Assembly: GCA_025531455.1 (NCBI GenBank)
Contig: JAMYHL010000012.1
Location: 838,527-902,526, forward strand
Reading direction: 5' to 3'
From: Apiotrichum sp. Y4204
Lineage: Eukaryota; Basidiomycota; Tremellomycetes; Trichosporonales; Trichosporonaceae
DNA: 64,000 nucleotides
In this document: piece by piece, positions 11,597 through 21,981 of the stretch
How the letters are laid out: the number at the start of each line of letters is the position of its first letter
How positions within the stretch are numbered: position 1 is the first letter of the stretch
Notes under the pieces: generated by a model
What the model was told of the DNA's origin: nothing
Database searches by the model: none
The model's input: only the letters and a program-made list of their open reading frames with translations
Translations under genes and position numbers: made by a program

Positions 11597-13638
11597 CTAC
11601 TGCCGCTGAGCCTGCTGCTGCTGCTGCTGCTGTTGGCGGCCACGCGAAGGGCGGTTGCCGCCACGCCGCTGATTACCGGACGTCTGATCGGCACCCTGGC
11701 CCTGGGGACCCGGCGGGTGATTCTGGTTGTGGTTGTTGTTCGGCTGCGACTGCTTGTTAGAGCCGCCACGTTTCTGTGAGCCCTGGCCGCGCTGGGGCGC
11801 TGGGCTTTGATCGTGAGCCTGGTTTTGCTGGCTGGGTTGTTGATGCTGCTGCTGCTGTTGTTGCTGTTGCTGCTGATGACGCTGCGCGTTGCGCTCAATA
11901 TTATGAGTGTATGCGGCGAACACCTGGTCGACGAACCAAGCGTTGTGCGGTGCGTTGACGAGGTCGGCGAGGAAGGCGCGGAAGTCGGGCGGCGCGGGGC
12001 CGGCCGGAGTGGGAGAGGAGGAAGTGGAGCTGGGAATCGAATGCGCGACGGCGTCGCGCAGTGCTGGATCCGCATGTGGTATCCCGTTCGGAGGACTGTA
12101 CGAAGGGCCCATAGAGGGCATTCGCTGATTGGGAGGGGGCATGGGAGGGGGCCCGGGGAACCCAGGATGCGGCGCGCAATAGTTGGAGACGGGAGCTGGA
12201 GCAGGGGCACATGGGCCGGAGATGATGTGGGGAGCCGGGGATCCTCCCATAGGTGGCGGATGACCAAGACCCACGGGGGGGTTCGGAGTTGGGTTCTGAT
12301 AGCCAAGGCCAAGCTGCATGGGTGCAGGAGGTGGTGCGACAGGCGGGCCGAGGATGCTCATGAGAAGGTCATCAACGGTCTCGCCAGGCTGGTATTGAGA
12401 CGGGGCTGGAGGCTGTTGCTGTTGTTGCTGTAAAGGTGCAGACGGTGCGGGTGGTGCGGAAGGCAGAGCGGCCGGGTATGCCGCTGGAGGTGGGCCACCG
12501 GGGTGCGAGGAAGGAGCCGATTGATGATGGGTCTGAAGCGGAGCTGATCGTGGTGCTGCTTGGGACTGAGGGGGCTGCGGGGAGGTCTGAGTGCCTGAGC
12601 GCGCCGGTACCGTGCCAAGGCCAGCGAACAAACGGCTCAGATCATCGGCCGGCCCTGCCGCCGGAGCAGAGGATGGAGTGTTGGACGCCGGAGTCGCAGA
12701 TGGTGCTGTCGTGCTACCGCCTGTTGCCGCTGTCTTGGACGGCTCTCCACAAACGCTGCGCGTCAGATCATCGGATCCATTCATCTGACATACCGAACAA
12801 TGGTATCACGGAAACGCTGTACGCCTTCCGTGCCCTCCGTGAACCAGATGCCATACTTGATTTCTGAAGTGTCAGTCATCGAGCCGGGCGACTGGTCGCA
12901 GGCGATTGTGAGGGGACACATAGTGGCGGCAACGTCGCCGCCGTCTGTGCCAAGGTTTGAACCGCTTCTCGGCGGCACTTCTCTGCACCGCCGTTGTCTC
13001 TTCCTCTACTCAATACGCACTCTCTCCTCTGCGCGCGACCTGGAGCATGCTCGCATCGATGGCCGTCGCCTTCATCTCGCCCGGAATTAGCGGAATGGTC
13101 ACATTCTTGACCGTCACTCGGTTAAGCATGAAGAGCGCATATTCCGGTGCCTTCGTTCTGTATGTCAGTCATGTGGGAGATGTCTGTGTTCCACGAGTCA
13201 GGGTGAAGAGAGGGAATGCGCGCACTGATGTCACGAGAAGCAAGCAGCTGGCTTGAACAAAGAGAAAATGTTGCCAAGCACGGAAACATGACAATGGAAG
13301 GCCAGCGTGACACGGGCCTCCATAGCGGAGTGCATTACTCGCTCCCTGGGGTGACTATCGTCCGCTCATGGCCGCTCATGCCTCATGGTACTCCCCACTC
13401 CTCCGGCCGCCTCGACCTTCTCCACTCACCTGCGCACAACAAAAAGCGAGCCCTCCTGCTTCTGCTTCTGCCACTTTCCCGCATCCGCGTCATAGTGGTA
13501 GATGACCGAGTACGTGCTCGTGTCGAGAATCTCAGAGACGGCGGGGTCGTTACGCGACACGGTGCGGAGGTTGGTCGCGCTGCGGAGCGAGCTCTTCTCG
13601 GCCGTCAGCGGCGAGCCCTGCAGGCCTGCGCTCGCCAT
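11597..13638 (-). CDS. DCP1: mRNA-decapping enzyme subunit 1 (Dcp1)
   Basis: Four exons: 13430-13638, 13021-13157, 12794-12863 and 11597-12755 (1575 nt, 524 aa). Residues 1 to about 140 match the Dcp1 EVH1-like domain: NLRTVSRNDPAVSEILDTS at the start, EGSLFVVRR, PEYALFMLNRVTVKN, then KYGIWFTEG. The rest is a long Pro-, Ala- and Gln-rich disordered tail with Q runs near residues 245, 435 and 515, encoded largely by CAG repeats. Dcp1 activates the decapping hydrolase Dcp2 in cytoplasmic P-bodies; the Q/P-rich tail is the type of low-complexity sequence that favours condensates. A short helical segment (DFRAFLADLVNAP, about residues 395-410) may be the trimerisation or partner-binding element. 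Introns are 272, 157 and 38 nt. The gene is divergent from the OCA-family gene. Confidence 0.9.
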
Positions 13639-14246
13639 CGTAAATATCGTCGATGGGGGAGTGAGGTGTGTGGGGGTGAGAGAGTGTTTGTTGAAGAATG
13701 AAATGTAATGGAATGGAATGACAATGAGACGGGAGAGGAGAAACGAACATCAGAGCGGGTCGGGTGTTGACGATGATGCACAAAGGGGGGCAGGTAGGTC
13801 GAAGCGTTCCGCCGATCCGTGGATCCGCGGTTGCGACGTTGCGGCCTTTGCGGTTTGGCTCATGATCACGTGGTTTGTGCGTGGCTTAGCCCTGGGGCGG
13901 CGATCGGCGATGCGGCAAAGCGCGGGGGTCCAGCTGGTGCTCGATGCTGGGTTACAGGTTGCAGACTACACCAAAAGAATGATGACCACCTCGACACACG
14001 ATGCACAAATAACCAAAGACACGACCCACACCAACACTGCGTTCAAACATCCTACGCTTCGACCTGTGCTTTCGGCCTTCGCACCGACCCCCGCCTTTGA
14101 TTCCCCGCCCCACCTTCGTCTAGGCGTGGGCCGAAGCCCATATCAGTCCCGTGTCGGCTCGGAGCTGACCGTCTGGCCCTATCGACACTCCGAGGTCCAG
14201 CTCCGACAACAGTCTCCGTCACTGTTTCTCTGAGACCCACTCCCAC
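13639..14246. promoter_or_regulatory. Divergent promoter region, DCP1 / OCA-family gene
   Basis: A 608-bp spacer separates two start codons pointing away from each other. It contains no TATA match I trust. Shared regulation is possible but only inferred from the arrangement. Confidence 0.4.
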
Positions 14247-15376
14247 ATGGCGTCGAAGCAGCCCGCCGCGGCACTCATCAATGTGCCCGCGCGCTTCAGC
14301 GTTGTCGAGGCAGGCGTGTACCGCGCCGCCTCTCCCACCGCTGCGCAGGTGAGTCGTCCCGATAGACGGAGATGTGGCCCGGCTGTCCGGAGGTCGCTGC
14401 TCCAGCGCGCCGTTGGTCTGCCTTGTACACCGCTCATATAACAGGTACCGTTTCTCGCATCGCTGGGGTTACGCACCATTGTGTCGCTTACGACGGAGCA
14501 TCCCACGCGGGAGCTGCTCAGCTACGCGCGCGCGTCTGGCGTCGAGTTTGTGAGTCGCTCCTGGGTTTGATGGGAACGAGTTCAGCCCAATTCGTTTATG
14601 AATTCGCTGTGTTGTGTGTAGCTGATCCCAGATCCACCTCGGCAACAGTCTCTTCCAGCCGGTGACGGACTGGAAGCCGCTGAGCGACGAGATCGTCAAG
14701 GCGTCGCTCGAGCTTATTCTGGATGTGCGCTCACATCCGGTGCTGGTTGTTGACCCGTGTGTTTTAATCCTGAGAGCAAATACTGACATCAAGGGTCGGG
14801 ATCCACCAGACAGGCGTCGTGTTCGGATGTCTGCGGATAATGCAGGGGTGGAACTTTGCGAGCGCGCTCAGCGAGTACCGGTCGCACTCGGGGCCGAATA
14901 AGCATCGCTACGCGGACGAGACATATATAGAGGTGAGTAGCTGCCGGTGATGGCAGGTCTTCAGGCGTTTCCCGAAGGCGTATACCCAGAGAGCGGGGAA
15001 TGCTCTTGTTTGTTTCTATGTCTGACAGCAGCTTTTCGATCCGGACATCATCAACCTGCCGCCACCGGCGTGTCTTCCGAACTGGTGGAGTGCACCAGGG
15101 AGCGACGAGGTGGATGACGACTGGATCGAAGCGGATCCGCCACCGAAGGAGAAGAAGAAGAAGGACAAGAAGAAGGATAAGGAGGGGAAGGAAAAGGAGA
15201 AAGAGAAGGAGGGGATGGAGGGGAAGGAGAAGCATAAGGATAAGGAAGGGAAAGAGAAAAAGGAGGACAAGCCTGACGGGTTGCGAGGTATCCCCGAGAA
15301 CGAGACGAACGGGGCAGCAGAGAACGGCAACCCCGGCGCAAGCGATACGAACGGCCGGGACGGCGGAGTTGGATAA
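14247..15376 (+). CDS. OCA/Siw14-family tyrosine-phosphatase-like protein, predicted catalytically inactive
   Basis: Five exons (14247-14348, 14445-14549, 14632-14756, 14794-14932, 15029-15376) give 272 aa. Residues about 10-165 follow the plan of the fungal OCA family (Siw14/Oca1-6, dual-specificity-phosphatase fold): an N-terminal VYRAASP motif, LGLRTIVSLTTE, then the P-loop region and a conserved LRIMQGWNFASALSEYR helix. The expected catalytic Cys-x5-Arg signature is missing: the loop reads VVDPVGIHQTG, with Asp110 where Cys should be and Gln116 where Arg should be. The C-terminus (about 197-238) is almost pure Lys/Glu/Asp. Family members include inositol-pyrophosphate phosphatases and non-catalytic partners; this one is probably a non-catalytic or ligand-binding member. 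The 37-nt third intron joins exactly in the P-loop, so this splice decides the residue call. Confidence 0.78.
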
Positions 15377-15686
15377 CAGCAGGGTTAGCAGTTTGTGTTA
15401 GTGTCGTGCGTTTGTGGTTACTAGATGTCCAGATGTAATGTACGCCAGTCGCCACCGGTGACGGCAAGGCAATGTCCAGTATGTCAACCCACACATCTCC
15501 CCCATCTCAGGCATTCCCACAACTCGGCATCTTGGGTCGCGAGAAGATACATCACAGCTACAGCTGAGCATGCGCAGATCTGCACAACAATTGTCTGCTC
15601 GAGCGGCGCGCCAGCGGCGTCGGCGTCACGCCACCCGATCTCCATATCCGTCTCCATCAATCTCCATTCTATACTACTCTCTCTTC
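15377..15686. other. Convergent spacer, OCA-family gene / TIM10
   Basis: 310 bp between two stop codons. No gene is seen. Confidence 0.6.
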
Positions 15687-16430
15687 TCACATGCCAAACG
15701 AGCCGGTGCCCTGCGCCGCGGCACCCATGCTCTGCATGCGCTCGCCAATCTTCTTGTTCACCTCAAAAAACTTGGCCGTACACCTGTCAATGCACACCGC
15801 CTCGCCCTTGAGCAGCTCGGGCTCGGCGTACCGGTGCGACATCGGGTCCGGCTGGATGCACTTTGCGTGGCACGAGTTGACGAGGCGGTTGCTATAGGGT
15901 GAAGCGCGCGGCGGAGGGTAAGAGTGGGAATGAGGCGAGAGCCGCGACGAGGGAGGGATAAGGAACGGGGGGTGAAGACGAGTCGTGTGTGGGAGATGAG
16001 ATGCAAAACGCGAGGAAAGAAGCGCGCGATTGGGTTCGGGTTCGGATTTGGGATTCAACAAACAAAAGCACAGATGTGATCGGATCGATGGGGGCACATC
16101 GGAAGAAACACGATATCAGCACCCAGCGCAGTCGCCGCCTGGTCCACTCACAAGACGTCAGTGATCATGTCGAGCTCGTTCATCGCCATGTCGAGCTTCG
16201 CCGGGTCGACGTTGCCCGAGTTGTTGGCTGCGGTCAGCACAGATAAAAGCAAGCTGGAGGAATGCCAAAAGTGCCATTAAGCGGCGGCGGAGTGAGACGG
16301 AGATGGTGCTCGGCGACGGCGATCCCACAACGCCAGACAACCCGTATACCCGACTTTCTTCGCCGGCCGCGCACGCGACCTGACCCCAACTTTGCGCGCA
16401 ATACTCACATCCACCAAAGAGGAACGACAT
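15687..16430 (-). CDS. TIM10: Mitochondrial intermembrane-space chaperone Tim10
   Basis: Three exons (16409-16430, 16152-16227, 15687-15891) give a 100-aa small Tim protein. It carries the twin CX3C motif: CHAKC (Cys40, Cys44) and CIDRC (Cys66, Cys70), followed by AKFFEVNKKIGERMQ as in Tim10. Tim10 assembles with Tim9 into a hexamer that escorts hydrophobic inner-membrane and beta-barrel precursors across the intermembrane space. Its own import uses Mia40-driven oxidation of these cysteines. The first exon is only 22 nt (MSFLFGG). The 260-nt second intron is long for this window. Length and motif spacing are normal for the family. Confidence 0.95.
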
Positions 16431-17058
16431 GTTGTGCTGTGGGGCGCGGGGTGGGTGAGGGGTGTGGGAGAGGAGTGTTGATGTCAGTGTCGATGTCGAT
16501 GCCGACGGCGATGTCGGGCTGCAGGTCTGTCGGAGCCACTGCCGAAAGAAGTGGAAAAAGTCTCCAGGCCGCCAGGGCTGGGAAGGGAGGAAGTGGAGGT
16601 TGGGGGATTAGAAAGGGGACATTAACGGGAGTATAATACAGGTATTATAGCAATACCATAATCGAGTGATTTGGGTTTATGACATCGTCTGCCAAAGGCA
16701 GAGACACAGTAGCAGCAGGCAAGGTTGGAAGATGACAGCAGCTGAATCGACGAAAGGTAAGGACATCGCTGAATGCATTGTAGTTCTTATGAATGGAAAG
16801 TAACTGCACTGCCTGTGATATGAAGATAACAGCTAATGAAAACGATGTAGGAGCTTCCAGACGGAAGTCAAGGAGTGTCTGCATGTCTGAACCGCTGGCG
16901 CCATTGTCAGCACGGGTCTAACCTTGCGGCTGTCATTATCGCACAACGCCCTCCCTCAATCTGCGCTGCTTCACAAAAGTTCATGCCCCAACCGGGACTT
17001 TGTCTATCTGAACTACATTCAATTACTTGCACTGATCCGCTGCATATGCGTGCGTCCT
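16431..17058. other. Spacer between TIM10 and the sulfurtransferase gene
   Basis: This is the TIM10 upstream region and the 3' flank of the sulfurtransferase gene. A 79-aa minus-strand open frame (16645-16884) has no features of a gene. Confidence 0.5.
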
Positions 17059-18804
17059 CTACTTCTCCGGCTGGCCGGTCTCGACCTTGCTCTCCTTGCG
17101 CTGGGCGTATCCGGTCCAGCTCTCGTCGTAGATGCTGCTGGAAGGGGGCGTCTTGCCCTCCGCCTCGGCCACGAGCTGCTGGGCGTACCAGAGTATTGCG
17201 GCCGTCATGCCCGATCCGCACGAGAAGGTGATACCGCGCCCGCCAGGTGCCGAGAGCTCATCGAGCACCGTTGCCCCGCCGACCGCGTCCGCGAGAATGC
17301 GGCGCAGCTCCGGAACGGGCTTGAACTGCGTGTACGGCTTGTCCTCCGTCGCCTCCGTCAGCAGGTCAGTGAACGGCAGCGGGAGCGAGTGCGGGATGTG
17401 GCCCGATGGGAGACCTGGGCGGGGCTCGGGTGTCTCGCCGGTGTAGCGGCCCAGCGCGCGTGCGTCGAGCACCACCGCCGCGGAAGAGGCCGGTGCCTCG
17501 CTGTTCGTGACCATCTCATCGTACGCTGATGTCAGAAGAGGAACGCAGGCAGATTGACGGAGTAGATGGGATAAGTAGCCCTGATCGGACTCAACTCTAT
17601 CTACACAAAGGACTCACACTTGATCAGGCCAGAGTTGGGCTGCTCAGCGGGGAGACCCAGCGTCTCCGGCTGAGGCTCAAGGGGGCCGTCCTCGACAGCG
17701 CCGCCGGCCTCGATCCAGCGCGGCAGTCCGCCATCAAGCACCGAAACCTTGTCGTGGCCAAACACTGCAAGTCAGCTTTCGCATCCGAGAAACGGGACGA
17801 GGAGCAGCATCCGAGCTCCCGGCTGTCCCGGCGTCCCGGCGTCGCGAGGCACGCACGCTTGAAGGTAAATGCGCCGCGGGGGGCGGAGAAGATGCCGACG
17901 GCATCGTACAGCACGACGTGCGTGTCGGGCGTGATGCCAAGCTTCTCTGCGGGGGGTGAGTAACTGTGCGCAGCGGGACGATGGAAAAGAAGCAGGAGAG
18001 CAGGGAGTGACGTCGCGCGGGAAATCAGATAAGGACAGAATGCCGAGGTTGGCAGGGGTGGGGGGACGAAATCTGTGGAAATTCGTCGTGGGAAGCGCGA
18101 GATGGCGACAGAGCTAGGAGCTACAGAGCCGCTCCCGCCGTTCCCACGAAACCTTGTGTTTGGCACGACTACTCTGGCGACCGCGGTGGAGTCGGAGATT
18201 CCGGCAGGCGGCAGGCGGGCTGGGCCCTACTATGCGAAGCGAGGAAATGACTGGCAACAGCACGATAAGCGGCCAGCGGCCGTACGAGACAATCCGATTC
18301 AATGTCGACTACACTCACTGGTAGCGGCGCGGAACACGTCAGCCGTCGGCATCATGTGCGTGAGGCCGAGCGGGTTGTGCTCTGGGCGCGTCTCGGCGAC
18401 CTTGTCGAGGTCGAAGCGGCGGGCATTCACGATACGCGGGCCAGAGTTGAACTCTTCGTCGGCGTTGCGCGGGGACGTCGGCATGTGCCATGACACGTCG
18501 AGGGGGACGACCTTGCCCTGTGTGGGTGAGTATGTGCGCTTGCACCATGGAAGTTGGGATTGTCTCTCGCAGAGGCGTTTCTTACTTCCTTCCGGGTGGA
18601 GAGGATCTACGGGCTACGCCTGGTCGCCGTTTCCCATCGCAGTGCACTCACCTTGAGACGCATGTACTCGTCCGGCGAGAGGAGGAGGGGGGCGCGGGAG
18701 GTCATGCTGCGCACGGGGGAGCGGAGGGCCGATGCAATGCGCATGTCCGCAACGTCGGTCTGCGGTTGTGTTGGGTGCGGAGGATGGACAAGAGTCGATG
18801 ACAT
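17059..18804 (-). CDS. 3-mercaptopyruvate / thiosulfate sulfurtransferase (tandem rhodanese)
   Basis: Five exons (18652-18804, 18319-18517, 17857-17946, 17618-17764, 17059-17525) give 351 aa. The N-terminal rhodanese domain contains VSWHMP, NPLGLTHMMP and VVLYDAVGIFSAPRGAF, with VSVLDGGLPRW. The C-terminal domain carries the active-site loop CGSGMTA with the catalytic Cys at about residue 299. CGSGMTA fits the mercaptopyruvate sulfurtransferase class (yeast Tum1), which moves sulfur from 3-mercaptopyruvate and feeds tRNA thiolation. In-frame Met21 begins MRIASALRSPVRSM, a basic amphipathic stretch, so alternative starts could give a cytosolic and a mitochondrial form. Exon 3 to 4 uses a GTGCGT donor. 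Confidence 0.9.
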
Positions 18805-20895
18805 CGTGGTGTGGTGTCCCTGTTGAGCTGGTGGAGGTCTGGGATCTGGGATCTGGGTATGTCTGGAGCTCTGGATCAGAAAGCTGGATGGTGCGAGTGG
18901 CGCTTCCTCTAGAGTGGGTGGCTGGCCATCTCGCTCTCTCTGTCTCTTTATACTGTCCTCCAGCTCTGGTCGCACAGACGATCGTTGCAGCACGCACAGT
19001 TCGCGTCGCAGTAAAGGTGATGCATAGCAACAAGCAGCAAGAGTATAAGAGTATGTGGAGAGCACAGGGAGTGGGCGGGGAGATCCGAAATGGTGGTGCG
19101 CCGCGCTCCCGAAATATGCTGGCGCGTTACGTTGCTTGGCCACTATTCGGAGTGGCAGTGGCGGCTGGGCGTGGCGATATGATATGGTTGCGCGGGACGT
19201 CGGGCGTCGCCGAGGCGGCGGTCTGGGCTCTGCGTGGTGGGTGCGTGGCGTGGCGGCCAGCCGTGCAGCCGTGTCGTGCATGATTGTGTGCAGCGCCTTA
19301 TGCTGCGATGCGAGCTGGCCAACAAGTGCTGATGGTGGCGAGATACCAGACCGCCGCTCCATCACTGTTCGGCTCGCGACACGGGAAGATAAGGTCCATT
19401 ACATCTGACGCGATATCCGTCAGAATGGTGTGCTCGCGGGTTGCGCCCACTTGGCCTCCAATGGAGCCTGTTGATGGTAGCGATCAGAGTGACGGAACAA
19501 GGGACATGCGGGATGCTGTTGATACCGCTTGACGACCGGCCGGGGGTCAGACTGGGGTATCGGCGTCCAGTCACTTATCTCGGCACGAGTTCGGAATGGA
19601 TGTGTGCGCGCGCTGGGGTGAGCTGTACTAGGTGTACTGCTGTACTGTAGGGCGCTGCGTTCTCCGCGATCTCGGGTCCAGACATAAACGTGGGACAGGA
19701 GGGTGGGATGTATCCGAATCGACTACACCCGAATCGACTACACCACCAGCCCCCTACTGAACACACGCCATGCAGCATGTGCCGCTGCTTCCGAATCCGT
19801 ATTTAAGTACTGCCCACTATATAGTCGGGAGCTAGGATGTGACCGTTTATTCTGGGCGACTGTGGGGTGCAGAATGGTTCGCTCCGTGGCCGCGGCACCC
19901 TGGGCGTGCACAGGGCGTTCAAAGACACTGGAGCTACTGTCGGCCCATCGACTTTGAGCGCACCGCTATGGCGAGGGGGAGGAACGGGTCTAGGGTCGCC
20001 CAGTGCTGGCTGTGGGTTAAATTCGCCTCCGACCAGCTCGTTCTTTCAGAGATTGATTCTGCACGTCCTGACTGCCATGGCTTGCACGCCCTCTCGATGT
20101 GCGAAAGTCGCGCCGCGCGCCACGGTGATGAGCTTGGTGAATTGGTGTGCTGTCCCTCCGGCCTTGTCCTCATCCTGCCTCTTTGCGCATCCCGACCGCG
20201 CAAGGTGCACCTTGGACCAGGTTTGAGACTCTGTCCAACGCCTAGCGCAATTCACCCACTCTCCATGTAGGTCCCCACCACCTGCACCACCTGTGCACCT
20301 TCACACCACCCAATTCTTCCACCTGCATATTCACTTTTCAATTCTGTCCCCCACCCCCAGACCTGGCGATTTTAGTGTGTGTGGCGTCGGCCGATCAACG
20401 CACAGACTGGCGCGACGCGCAGTGACCCAAAAGAAGCGAGAAGCACGAGAAGCGCGAGAAGAGAAGCCAAGGAAGGAAAGGATATAAAGGATGCACAATT
20501 GGGATCCTGTAGGATTCCAGGCAGGAATCAGGGCCCCCAGCGCGTCCAGTTGTGTTTGGCGCCTCTGGCCTGATGCCCAAAATCGACATTCACTGTCTGC
20601 TTCCTGACGATCCTTTCCGCCGCGGGTCAGTAGCGAACAGCGAGCGAACGGGGAGAAGGGGGAAGATGAGAATAGGAAGGAGGGAAAATTGCTTCTGGCC
20701 TTCTGGGTTGCCTTCTTGGGGAAGGACAGGATGGATCCGCGCCAGTTAGAGACATGTGTGCATGTGTATGGTTTCATGGCACGGCTCGACGCGATCCCGA
20801 TGTGGGCTATCGTACATCGCGAGTAACTAGAAATACTTCACTTACATCTCGACTTCTACTGATATCGCGACAAATCCAGATCGCCAGTTACAAGC
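18805..20895. other. 2.1-kb intergenic region between divergent genes
   Basis: This holds the upstream regions of the sulfurtransferase (minus) and of the secreted-protein gene (plus). Open frames such as 19839-20270 are not gene-like. I see no RNA gene. Confidence 0.5.
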
Positions 20896-21751
20896 ATGAT
20901 ACGCCTTTTCACCCTCGTCCTCTTCCTCTTCACCTTCGCTTTTGCCGCGCCCGCCCCGGCCCCGGGCCCAGCACCGGCACCGGCGGCGGTAGACGACATC
21001 CCGGCCTCTCCACCTCCCGCAGCGGTATCTGACTCTGAGGCCCCCGCGCTCCCCCGCCTCCCGCTCAAATGGCGCACACGGTTCGGAGACGCCGTCGCGG
21101 CCGGGAGCACGCTCACGCTCGCGTGGCACGGCGGCGACGAGCGCGGCTACGAGGTGTACTACGTCCCCCGCTGGCCTGGACAACTGCAGTACAGCGTGAG
21201 TCGCAGAGGGTTAGTTGGGCAGTGTTGACGGTGTCCCTAGTTTGTGTCGATTGAGAAGAACACCACTGCGCAGGAGATTGAGTGGAGCGTCCCCGAGCTC
21301 AGCGCGTATCCCCGCGGAACAGAGTTGTGAGTGTGAAGAAGGAATGGAGCTGGAGACAGGGGGGCAGAGCAGTGGAGGAGCCAAGGGCAGAGGGCGGAAG
21401 CGCACAAGACGAACCAAAACATCAGCATGCTCGGCACCGAAGAATCAGAAGCGGTCCGAGCGTCAGCGACGATCACGATCGATTGGGGTCCGCAGATCCT
21501 CGCGTCTGGCCCAGGGATGGTGTTCGTCTGGCCCCAGAAGGGGGGTCTGTGCGCAGCCATCCTTCTCCTGACATTCCTATCAACCTCATCCTCTGGTCCT
21601 CCGATCCTCCGCCCTCGCACCCTCCACCCCCCTGCACTCCTCATCCCCCCTCTGGTTCCTCTCTGACAGCAGCATCTTTGCAGTCAAGGACGGCAGCGGC
21701 GGCCCCGGATTCGAATGGTACGACCTCAGCGCGGCGATTCCGCTGCGCTAG
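20896..21751 (+). CDS. Secreted protein, 155 aa, Kre9/Knh1-like beta-sandwich type
   Basis: Three exons: 20896-21195, 21241-21326 and 21670-21751 (468 nt). A signal peptide (MIRLFTLVLFLFTFAFA) is followed by a Pro/Ala-rich linker and then a compact domain. The domain runs from LKWRTRFGDAVAAGSTLTLAW through EIEWSVPEL and PRGTEF to FEWYDLSAAIPLR. The pattern 'W...G..v.aG..lt..W......ey..yy......' followed by 'W.vP' and 'PrGteF' resembles the N-terminal domain of fungal Kre9/Knh1 and Ser/Thr-rich wall proteins. The protein has no GPI tail. I placed the last intron (345 nt, GTGAGT to GACAG) because joining exon 2 straight to 21670 restores a normal strand-like sequence; an alternative exon starting at 21426 stays open but would need a non-consensus donor. 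Confidence 0.62.
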
Positions 21752-21981
21752 CGAATATAGACGGATCACAGCAGACGTTTTGAGTATTGGATCTGGGATA
21801 GAATACGATCGGCACGCCGCTCGGTGGCCGTATAGACTGGACATTGGGACGGGCACTAGACGTCCGCGTGCATGTACATTTTGCTTCTGGGGGGATCCTG
21901 ATATACGCCTGACATGGACAAGCTGACATCTGGGCCCTTGACGCTCGGGACACATTCCTAGATCTATCCATCGCTCTATGT

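Noticed and set aside
21426..21666. Alternative third exon of the 155-aa secreted protein, including a hydrophobic GLCAAILLLTFL stretch
   Set aside because: It needs a non-consensus donor or an early stop, while joining to 21670 uses consensus sites and gives a sensible domain end.
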